A stretch of DNA of 9,508 nt from Paracoccaceae bacterium (GTDB lineage Bacteria; Pseudomonadota; Alphaproteobacteria; Rhodobacterales; Rhodobacteraceae), in the NCBI GenBank assembly GCA_003565055.1, contig PXDM01000428.1, positions 1 to 9,508 of the forward strand, given 5' to 3'. The notes beneath the pieces were generated by a model. It was not told where the DNA came from. It searched no databases and was given only the letters and a program-made list of their open reading frames with translations. The position numbers and the translations under genes are program-made. How positions within the stretch are numbered: the stretch's first letter is position 1; every line of letters starts with the position of its first letter. This document shows positions 1-5,734 of the stretch, one piece after another.

Positions 1-37
1 AGTAAGGACGATATTTCAGATGGATACCGCTAAATGA
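1..37 (+). other. Possible 3' tail of an upstream gene
   Basis: Two plus-strand frames are open from the window edge. One ends in TAA at 31-33, directly before the ATG at 34. The other ends in TGA at 35-37, overlapping that ATG in an ATGA arrangement. Either would fit the end of an upstream gene translated together with the membrane protein gene that starts at 34. Only about ten codons are visible, so the product cannot be named and the existence of the gene is not certain. Confidence 0.25.
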
Positions 38-816
38 CTACCGACCGCGATACGGCACTATCTGCTGCCGCCCTTGCCTTCATTTTGGCCTGTTTTGTTG
101 TGCTGGGTAGCTACCTGTGGTGGCTGGGTGTCCCGATATCAGACGACGGGGATAACATAATCTGGTTATTGGCGCTCGTGGTCCTCCTGATGCCGAACTT
201 GCTGATGCAGCATAGCTGGCCCGCACTCCCCTATGGCCCGCGCATGGCGCGCCGTCATGCCATGATGGTTTTCAACATCATGACTCTGTTCATGGGGGCA
301 GTTGGGTTTTCATCCGCCGCATTTCCCCTTGATCGCGAAAGCATCTGGTGGCTGGTGCTGCCATGGCTGGGCATTGGTGGCGCGGTCTGGCTGTGGCGCT
401 ATCTGCCACACATGCGCCGAACGCCCCGGATGCGCCGCGTTTTGATCAAGGAGTTTGGCTCTGTGATCGGCTGGGCGCTTGGATTGGCGGTCTTGTTCGG
501 GGCCATGAAAGGCTGGCCTGTGCCGCAGGTGATCTGGGTCTGGCTGTTCATGATCGGCCTGATCGGGAATGCGATCCTGCCGATGACATTGCCGCGTAAA
601 CATGGGGCCAGTGACCTGGCGCGAGCAACGCTTTTGCTTGGGGAGTGGATGTCAATAACCGCTTTTATGACCATCTGCATTCTCTTGACAAGTTCTGAGG
701 CCGACCCTGCACCTGCTTTGATTGGCGCTGCGTTGGGGATAGGCGTGTGGAGCGTGATCGTTCACTATAGGAAGAAGAACAGCGGCAAGCCCCCTGCCTA
801 TACACGCCGCTTCTGA
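34..816 (+). CDS. Multi-pass membrane protein, first of a tandem paralogous pair
   Basis: This 260-residue protein is very hydrophobic, with about seven or eight likely membrane helices near residues 12-32, 43-59, 77-95, 104-122, 143-157, 166-184, 199-219 and 228-244. It ends in a short basic tail. A cytoplasmic-looking basic loop carries GPRMARRHAM at 68-77, a WLWRY motif lies at 119-123, and TLLLGE lies at 199-204. The same three motifs recur at nearly the same positions in the next gene, so the two arose by duplication. I do not recognise the family, and there are no obvious catalytic or metal-binding residues, so no function is given. The ATG at 34 was chosen because it follows potential upstream stop codons in both open frames; the ribosome site is weak (GGA about 10 bases upstream). 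The downstream paralogue starts 15 bases after the stop, so the two are probably co-transcribed. Confidence 0.8.
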   Translation: MTTDRDTALSAAALAFILACFVVLGSYLWWLGVPISDDGDNIIWLLALVVLLMPNLLMQHSWPALPYGPRMARRHAMMVFNIMTLFMGAVGFSSAAFPLDRESIWWLVLPWLGIGGAVWLWRYLPHMRRTPRMRRVLIKEFGSVIGWALGLAVLFGAMKGWPVPQVIWVWLFMIGLIGNAILPMTLPRKHGASDLARATLLLGEWMSITAFMTICILLTSSEADPAPALIGAALGIGVWSVIVHYRKKNSGKPPAYTRRF

Positions 817-831
817 CCGCTGGACGGCCTC

Positions 832-1602
832 ATGACCACCACACGCGCCGCCACATTTGCCCTTGCCATCATCCTTGGTTTTCCGCTGCTGATGGCGCTG
901 GCATGGGCGGTGACGTCTTGGCACTGGGAGTTCATTCCAGACTGGCAGGATCAGGCATTCACAACATTGCTGGCCTATGTCGTGTTCATGCCGCTGGTCT
1001 TGCAGCAACAGTTCAATCCGGCCACCGCCAAAGGCCCGCGCATCGCCCGCCGCGATGCCATGCTCATTCTGGCATTGCTGGCGTGGAACCTTGCCATGAC
1101 CCCGCCAAACGGGCTGCCGTTGTCAGAGTATCTGCATATGCGGTGGCCAGGCTTCAGCATCCTTGCCTTGCTCGCCGCAGCGTGGCTCTGGCAATACATG
1201 CCGGTGATCTTCGCTCAAAGACGCGTGCGCAAATCGCTTCAGCGCGCTTTTTTCATTCCCGGGATTTTCGCTGTCGGCTTCGGATTGGCGGTTGCGACAC
1301 CGCAAAATGGCGGCCTGTGGACGATCCTGATCCTGTTCGGAGCGGGGGTGAACGCATTGTTCCCCTACAGCTTGGCCCGACGCAATCCTACACCGCTGGT
1401 CCACCGGACATTGCTTTTGGGCGAAACATTGTCGCTTGCCGGCTGGTGCGCTGTCATGATGTTCCTGTTGCGGCCCGCAATACCAGCAGTGAACCACAGT
1501 ATGCTGACCCTCGCTTTTGCCGGGCTGTGTGTAGCAGTGATCGCAGCGCTGTATCGACACCGCCAGCGCGACAAGCATCCGATGGCGTTGATGCGGCTTT
1601 GA
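832..1602 (+). CDS. Multi-pass membrane protein, second of a tandem paralogous pair
   Basis: This 256-residue protein has roughly seven or eight likely membrane helices, for example near residues 8-28, 43-58, 77-90, 107-121, 141-155, 162-180, 192-213 and 223-241. It shares the layout of the preceding gene. The basic loop GPRIARRDAM falls at exactly the same residues (68-77), WLWQY lies at 118-122, and TLLLGE at 193-198. Overall identity outside these motifs is modest, so the duplication is old. The start ATG follows the previous stop by 15 bases with only a weak ribosome site (GGAC), consistent with translation following on from the upstream gene. The family is not recognised. Two similar membrane subunits side by side could form a hetero-oligomer, but this is inference. 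No partner ATPase, kinase or other soluble component is visible in the window. Confidence 0.8.
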   Translation: MTTTRAATFALAIILGFPLLMALAWAVTSWHWEFIPDWQDQAFTTLLAYVVFMPLVLQQQFNPATAKGPRIARRDAMLILALLAWNLAMTPPNGLPLSEYLHMRWPGFSILALLAAAWLWQYMPVIFAQRRVRKSLQRAFFIPGIFAVGFGLAVATPQNGGLWTILILFGAGVNALFPYSLARRNPTPLVHRTLLLGETLSLAGWCAVMMFLLRPAIPAVNHSMLTLAFAGLCVAVIAALYRHRQRDKHPMALMRL

Positions 1603-1960
1603 GGGTGCGTGTGAAAATTGCTCTGCATATTGTGTTGGCCGCAAAAAGGCAGTTCAGTGACCGACCGCTTTCACGAAATTCTGCAGACGCAATGCGGCGC
1701 CGCCGCAAGGCAGTTTCCCGCCCTCCACGTCTGTCATGCTGCAACAGCGAAAGGCCATCAGGTGGACGGCGCGGACGGCAGAATTGTCCCGCATAGCTGA
1801 CGTTGTCCACTGACGGCGTCTGGCACGCGGGAGCCTTGTGCCAAGTGGCGAACACGAGCGACTTGCATAGATGCACAGCGCCTGTGACCGGCTGCGGAAT
1901 GGCCCCGGCGCGGTTTCGCCCTTTATCTGCAGCAGTCACCGCAGAAAAGGACAGATCACC
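1603..1960. other. 358-base gap without a convincing gene
   Basis: This gap separates the membrane-protein pair from the DoxX-family gene. It holds two short reading frames that overlap antisense to each other. One starts at GTG 1657 and ends at 1800 on the plus strand (47 aa). The other starts at ATG 1794 and ends at 1654 on the minus strand (46 aa). The minus frame has about 73% G or C at third positions against about 68% for the plus frame, but neither has a good ribosome site or a recognisable product. A short inverted repeat, TGGCAC/GTGCCA, lies at 1821-1826 and 1838-1843. No clear sigma-70 promoter was found. The gap presumably holds the end of the membrane-gene transcript and the DoxX promoter. 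Confidence 0.5.
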
Positions 1961-2359
1961 ATGACAAACGCTTCTCTTCTTCTCGCAGCCCGTATTCTTC
2001 TGGGGCTTCTCTTTGTCGCCGCCGGGCTTGGCAAGCTCGGCAATGTCGAGGGGTTCGGGGCCTTCATGGCCACAGGCGGCATCCCGGCCATTCTCGCATG
2101 GCCCGTCGTGCTGTTCGAGATCCTCGCAGGCCTCGCCCTGATCGCAGGGCTGCAGACGCGGCTTGTGGCGCTGGCGCTCGCGGCCTTCTGTGTTGCGTCG
2201 GGCTTTCTTTATCACTTCGATCTGGGCGACCAGAACCAGGTCACGCAGCTTCTGAAAAACCTCGGTCTTGCTGGCGGCTATCTCGCGCTCTGGGTCACCG
2301 GCGCAGGGGCATTGTCGGTCGATGCAAAACTCGGCCAGGACAGCCGCGCCTATGCCTGA
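1961..2359 (+). CDS. DoxX family membrane protein
   Basis: This 132-residue protein has four predicted membrane helices near residues 5-24, 43-63, 66-84 and 97-114, the usual size and topology of the DoxX family. The first helix has the family-like pattern AARILLGLLFVAAGLGKL (9-26), with Arg11, Gly15, Phe18, Gly22 and Lys25. A conserved-looking FEILAGLALIAG segment follows in helix 2. DoxX proteins are inner-membrane proteins of poorly defined role, linked in some bacteria to thiosulfate or quinone oxidation and to redox stress; no specific role can be read here. The open frame extends upstream to 1871, but the ATG at 1961 was chosen because AAAGGAC precedes it at good spacing and the first helix then begins at residue 5, as expected. 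It appears to be a single-gene transcript ending at the stem-loop just after the stop. Confidence 0.88.
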   Translation: MTNASLLLAARILLGLLFVAAGLGKLGNVEGFGAFMATGGIPAILAWPVVLFEILAGLALIAGLQTRLVALALAAFCVASGFLYHFDLGDQNQVTQLLKNLGLAGGYLALWVTGAGALSVDAKLGQDSRAYA

Positions 2360-2366
2360 TCCGGCT

Positions 2367-2395
2367 TGCGGGCGGGGCATGTGTCCCCGCCCGCA
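2367..2395. terminator. Stem-loop shared by two convergent genes
   Basis: An 11-base-pair perfect inverted repeat (TGCGGGCGGGG at 2367-2377, CCCCGCCCGCA at 2385-2395) encloses a 7-base loop. It starts 8 bases after the DoxX stop and lies 7 bases after the mutase stop on the other strand, so it is placed to terminate both transcripts. Neither side has a clear T-run, so it may work as a GC-rich transcript-end stem rather than a classical intrinsic terminator. Confidence 0.75.
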
Positions 2396-2401
2396 TCGCA
2401 G

Positions 2402-4546
2402 TTATTCCGCCGCTTTCAACCCGCGCGCGTCGCGCACCAGATCGAGGATTTTCTTGGCCGCTTCAGGGATATTCGTGCCCGGTCCGAAAATCGCCTTCAC
2501 CCCGGCATCATAGAGGAACTGGTAGTCCTGCTGCGGGATCACGCCCCCGCAGATCACCAGAATATCCCCTGCGCCTTGATCCTTGAGCGCCTGCACGAGC
2601 TTCGGCGCGAGCGTCTTGTGACCTGCTGCCTGCGATGAGATCCCGATGATATGCACGTCATTGTCGATCGCGTCCTGCGCGGCCTCATCCGGGGTCTGGA
2701 AGAGCGGGCCGACATCCACATCGAAGCCGATATCGGCAAAGGCCGTGGCGATCACCTTCGCCCCGCGATCATGCCCGTCCTGCCCCATCTTGACGACCAG
2801 CATCCGCGGGCGGCGGCCTTCTTCCTCGGCGAAGCGTTCGACATCGGCCTGAATGGCGGCGAACCCGTCATCGCCCTCATAGGCCGCCCCATAGACGCCC
2901 GCGAGGGTCTTGACCTCGGCACGGTGGCGGCCGAAGATTTTTTCCATAGCCATGCTGATCTCTCCGACTGAGGCCCGTGCACGGGCGGCTTCCACAGCGG
3001 CTTCGAGCAGATTGCCGCCCTCCGACGCGCGCCGCGTCAGCTCCGCCAGCGCCGCGTCGCAGGCCGCCTGATCGCGCGTGCTGCGCATCTTTTCCAGCCG
3101 CGCGATCTGGCTGTCGCGCACGGCCATATTGTCGATATCGAGGATGTCGATCGGGTCTTCGACCTCCTTGCGGTATTTGTTGACGCCGACGATGACTTCC
3201 TCGCCCCGGTCGATCATCGCCTGACGCCGCGCCGCTGACTCCTCGATGCGCAGCTTGGGCATGCCAGAGGCAACGGCCTTGGTCATGCCGCCCATCTCCT
3301 CGACTTCCTCCATCAGCGCCCAGGCGGCCTCGGCCAGATCATGGGTCAGCTTCTCGATGTAATAGCTGCCCGCGAGCGGATCGACGACGCGGGTCACGCC
3401 GGTTTCTTCCTGCAACACAAGCTGCGTGTTGCGCGCGATCCGGGCGCTGAACTCGGTCGGAAGCGCAATCGCCTCATCCAGCGCATTGGTATGCAGCGAT
3501 TGCGTCCCGCCCAGCACCGCCGACATGGCCTCATAGGCGGTGCGGATGACGTTGTTATAGGGGTCTTGCTCCTGCAGGCTGACCCCGCTTGTCTGGCAAT
3601 GCGTGCGCAGCATGCTCGATTTGGGGTTCTTCGGCTTGAACTCCTCCATCACCCGCGACCAGAGCAGGCGCGCGGCGCGCAGTTTGGCGATTTCCATGAA
3701 GAAATTGGTGCCAATCGCAAAGAAGAAGGACAGCCGCCCGGCGAAATGGTCCACATCCATGCCCGCATTGATCGCCGTGCGCACATATTCGCGCCCGTCC
3801 GCCAGCGTGAAGCCCAATTCCTGCACCAGATTGGCGCCCGCTTCCTGCATGTGATAGCCGGAGATTGAAATCGAGTTGAAGCGCGGCATCTCGTTGGACG
3901 TGTATTCGATGATATCCGCGATGATCCGCATCGAAGGCTCGGGCGGGAAGATATAGGTGTTGCGGACCATGAATTCCTTGAGGATGTCATTCTGGATCGT
4001 GCCCGACAGAAGCTTGCGGTCCACGCCCTGCTCCTCGCCCGTGACGATGAAATTCGCCAGAATCGGGATCACCGCGCCGTTCATGGTCATCGAGACCGAG
4101 ACCTTTTCCAGCGGAATGCCGTCGAAGAGGATCTTCATGTCCTCGACCGAGTCAATCGCCACACCGGCCTTGCCGACATCGCCCTCGACGCGCGGATGGT
4201 CGCTGTCATAGCCGCGATGGGTCGCGAGATCGAAGGCCACGGACACGCCCTGCTGCCCGGCGGCGAGCGCCTTGCGGTAGAAGGCATTGGACGCCTCGGC
4301 GGTGGAAAAGCCCGCATATTGCCGGATCGTCCAGGGGCGGCCTGCATACATCGTGGCCTTGACGCCGCGCGTATAGGGGGCTTCACCGGGGATATTGCCC
4401 AGATGCGGCAGCCCTTCCACATCAGCTTCCGTGTAAAGCGGCTGCACGGGAATGCCTTCCAGCGTGTCCCATGTCAGGCTGTCGACAGGGCGGCCCCTCA
4501 GTTCCTTCGCGGCGGCCTCTGCCCAACGCTGCTTTGGATCGCTCAT
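2402..4546 (-). CDS. scpA: Methylmalonyl-CoA mutase (single-chain, B12-dependent)
   Basis: This enzyme isomerises (R)-methylmalonyl-CoA to succinyl-CoA using adenosylcobalamin, the last step of propionyl-CoA assimilation. The 714-residue protein carries both domains in one chain: the substrate-binding TIM barrel at about 15-560 and the B12-binding domain at about 580-705. The cobalamin motif DGHDRG at 590-595 supplies the axial ligand His592 with Asp590, and Lys586 precedes it. A GGVIP segment follows at 667-671. Tyr77 (in RQYAGFS), Arg195, Tyr231 and His232 match Tyr89, Arg207, Tyr243 and His244 of the Propionibacterium enzyme. Tyr and Arg at the first two sites mark methylmalonyl-CoA rather than isobutyryl-CoA as substrate. 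The start at 4546 follows AAAGGAC at good spacing. The gene runs in the same direction as the pcc genes, but a plus-strand gene separates them, so it probably has its own promoter. Symbols mcm, mcmA and bhbA are also in use. Ethylmalonyl-CoA mutase is a related alternative; the carboxylase genes next door argue against it. Confidence 0.96.
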   Translation of the reverse strand: MSDPKQRWAEAAAKELRGRPVDSLTWDTLEGIPVQPLYTEADVEGLPHLGNIPGEAPYTRGVKATMYAGRPWTIRQYAGFSTAEASNAFYRKALAAGQQGVSVAFDLATHRGYDSDHPRVEGDVGKAGVAIDSVEDMKILFDGIPLEKVSVSMTMNGAVIPILANFIVTGEEQGVDRKLLSGTIQNDILKEFMVRNTYIFPPEPSMRIIADIIEYTSNEMPRFNSISISGYHMQEAGANLVQELGFTLADGREYVRTAINAGMDVDHFAGRLSFFFAIGTNFFMEIAKLRAARLLWSRVMEEFKPKNPKSSMLRTHCQTSGVSLQEQDPYNNVIRTAYEAMSAVLGGTQSLHTNALDEAIALPTEFSARIARNTQLVLQEETGVTRVVDPLAGSYYIEKLTHDLAEAAWALMEEVEEMGGMTKAVASGMPKLRIEESAARRQAMIDRGEEVIVGVNKYRKEVEDPIDILDIDNMAVRDSQIARLEKMRSTRDQAACDAALAELTRRASEGGNLLEAAVEAARARASVGEISMAMEKIFGRHRAEVKTLAGVYGAAYEGDDGFAAIQADVERFAEEEGRRPRMLVVKMGQDGHDRGAKVIATAFADIGFDVDVGPLFQTPDEAAQDAIDNDVHIIGISSQAAGHKTLAPKLVQALKDQGAGDILVICGGVIPQQDYQFLYDAGVKAIFGPGTNIPEAAKKILDLVRDARGLKAAE

Positions 4547-4642
4547 GGCTGGTCCTTTCTGACGATTTGCGCGTGCATATTTCTGCCCGCTCTGGTGTTT
4601 TCGGTGAAATCGCGCCTATATGTGAGCCTAGTAGGAGGCCCC
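4547..4642. promoter_or_regulatory. Divergent promoter region of the mutase and DUF4174-like genes
   Basis: These 96 bases separate two divergently transcribed genes, so both promoters should lie here. On the plus side a TATATG at 4617-4622 could be a -10 element, though no good -35 is seen at 16-18 bases. On the minus side only a weak AAATAT-type element is present. The plus-strand gene has a strong ribosome site, AGGAGG, starting at 4633, and the mutase has AAAGGAC. TTTGCGCG at 4566-4573 carries a TTTGC half-site resembling the reported PccR motif TTTGCAAA, but it matches only the first five bases. Confidence 0.4.
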
Positions 4643-5140
4643 ATGAAACCTGTCTGGACGCTTGTTTTCGCTCTGATTTTCCCGCTGACGCTCAGCGCGA
4701 CCGAAACTGCGCAGGATGCAGAGCCGCTGGAAGAGATCGCCGAAGCCGAGGCGCTGCCCAACCCCGATGAGGAATTGCTGTTTCTGGACGCGCGCGAAAT
4801 CAACGTGCGCGACTTCATCTGGGAACGCCGGTTGATCGTGGTCATGGCCGAGACACCGGACGATCCGCAATTCACCCGCCAGCTCGACGCGCTGCGCGAG
4901 CGGGAGATTGAATTTATGGCGCGCGATGCTGTTGTGATCTTTGACGCCCATCCTGCAGATGCCAGCCCCTTGCGGCAAGTATTGCGTCCCCGCGGCTTCA
5001 TGACCGCGATCATCGACAAGGATGGCGAGGTCAAGGCCCGCCGCCCGGCGCTGCGATCAGGGCGGGAATTGATCAATGTCATCGACCGCTTCCCGACACG
5101 CAGACAGGAAGTTCTGGAGCGTATGCCCTCGGGACGATGA
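4643..5140 (+). CDS. Exported DUF4174-like protein
   Basis: This 165-residue protein begins with a signal peptide (hydrophobic residues 4-18, likely cleavage near residues 19-20). A strongly acidic linker rich in Glu and Ala follows at about 21-46. The remainder, about 46-155, resembles the DUF4174 family, with the characteristic start LDAREINVRDFIWERRLIVVM and the later RGFMTAIIDKDGEVK segment. The pattern of alternating hydrophobic strands suggests a thioredoxin-like fold, but the mature protein has no cysteine at all, so it cannot be a thiol-disulfide enzyme. Its role is unknown; location is probably periplasmic. The ATG at 4643 is fixed by the AGGAGG ribosome site. The longer open frame reaching back to 4196 runs antisense through the mutase and is not real. 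It is the only plus-strand gene within the minus-strand propionyl-CoA locus. Confidence 0.82.
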   Translation: MKPVWTLVFALIFPLTLSATETAQDAEPLEEIAEAEALPNPDEELLFLDAREINVRDFIWERRLIVVMAETPDDPQFTRQLDALREREIEFMARDAVVIFDAHPADASPLRQVLRPRGFMTAIIDKDGEVKARRPALRSGRELINVIDRFPTRRQEVLERMPSGR

Positions 5141-5160
5141 GCGGTCACGCGCTGTGCACT

Positions 5161-5188
5161 GGGGCTGCAAACCCTGGCGGGCAGCCCC
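5161..5188. terminator. Stem-loop between convergent genes
   Basis: An 8-base-pair inverted repeat (GGGGCTGC at 5161-5168, GCAGCCCC at 5181-5188) surrounds a 12-base loop. It lies in the 79-base gap between the DUF4174-like gene and the convergent membrane protein gene. There is no T-run on either side. Its position suggests a bidirectional transcript end like the one at 2367-2395, though it is weaker. Confidence 0.5.
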
Positions 5189-5219
5189 CATTGCGCGTCA
5201 TTCTGGCACGATGAAACGG

Positions 5220-5597
5220 TCATTTGTAATAGCCGATCCGTTCTGCCCAGCCTGACATGAGCCACCAGCCGGGCCCAAAGACCCCGGCGAGCCAGAACAC
5301 CAGTGCCATGCCTGCGTCGATGAGTCCCAGCCAGACAAGAGCCGCCATCACTGCGCCGACGCCATAGACCAGACCGCCCCCGACTGCCGTGAATTCCAGC
5401 CCCAACCGGATGCGGCTGAGCAGCGGAAACAGCCCGTGGAACAGCGCCATACCTGCAAGTGGCGGCATGAGCAGAAGCACCCAATAGCCATCGCGCACGC
5501 CTTCGGTCAGTTGCGACAGCACGATCCAGGCCAGCATCAGCGCGGCAAAGAAGCACAGCAGATAGGTCGTGAAAAGGCGCAACGGTGTGCGTTTCAT
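5220..5597 (-). CDS. Small four-helix membrane protein downstream of pccA
   Basis: This 125-residue protein has about four predicted membrane helices near residues 8-28, 37-58, 71-91 and 94-114, with a basic N-terminus (MKRTPLR) and a short polar C-terminus. There is one cysteine (Cys15) and no motif that I can assign, so the function is unknown. A very strong ribosome site, AAGGAGGAG, lies 7-8 bases upstream of the ATG at 5597. That ATG overlaps the stop codon of the candidate 45-codon ORF (ATGA). Translation is therefore probably linked to pccA through the short ORF, and the gene looks like the last of the pcc transcript. The context suggests a membrane role connected with propionyl-CoA metabolism, but this is guilt by association only. 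Confidence 0.78.
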   Translation of the reverse strand: MKRTPLRLFTTYLLCFFAALMLAWIVLSQLTEGVRDGYWVLLLMPPLAGMALFHGLFPLLSRIRLGLEFTAVGGGLVYGVGAVMAALVWLGLIDAGMALVFWLAGVFGPGWWLMSGWAERIGYYK

Positions 5598-5731
5598 GCG
5601 TGCTCCTCCTTAGCCCTGTGGCCCCTGTAATGCATAGAGACGCGGCCAGCCCGACAGCCCGCCGGGCCCCCAGGCCCGGCGCCAGAGGCCAGATTGGCCA
5701 CGATCATGACGGCGATACGGGTGCGGGTCAT
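5594..5731 (-). CDS. Candidate 45-residue ORF linking pccA to the membrane protein gene
   Basis: An ATG lies 3 bases after the pccA stop codon, and the frame runs 45 codons to a TGA that overlaps the ATG of the membrane protein gene (ATGA). The predicted peptide has a short hydrophobic N-terminal stretch (IAVMIVANLASGAG, residues 6-19) after MTRTR, then a Gly/Pro/Arg-rich and basic tail. It could be a small membrane-associated or exported peptide, or merely a translated linker. A GGAG about 12 bases upstream, inside pccA, may serve as ribosome site. Without this ORF there would be an unexplained 137-base gap between pccA and the next start. The exact fit at both ends supports it, but a coincidental open frame in GC-rich DNA is possible. 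No family was recognised. Confidence 0.42.
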   Translation of the reverse strand: MTRTRIAVMIVANLASGAGPGGPAGCRAGRVSMHYRGHRAKEEHA

Positions 5732-5734
5732 CGC

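Noticed and set aside
1654..1800. Two short antisense frames (46 and 47 codons) in the 1603-1960 gap
   Set aside because: Both look faintly coding by third-position GC, but they exclude each other, lack good ribosome sites and match nothing recognised. They are kept only as part of the gap description.
1454..2380. Minus-strand reading frame of 308 codons antisense to the DoxX gene
   Set aside because: It overlaps the clear DoxX gene and the end of the second membrane gene. Its translation is low-complexity, rich in Arg, Gly, Cys and Pro, with no domain, as expected of an antisense shadow in GC-rich DNA.
2402..4546. Possibility that the mutase is an isobutyryl-CoA mutase
   Set aside because: Tyr77 and Arg195 match the methylmalonyl-CoA-specific residues, while isobutyryl-CoA mutases carry Phe and Gln there. 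The chain also holds the B12 domain, and PCC genes are adjacent.
4196..4642. Upstream in-frame extension of the DUF4174-like gene (total 314 codons)
   Set aside because: The extension runs antisense through the mutase 5' end. The signal peptide and AGGAGG site fix the start at 4643.
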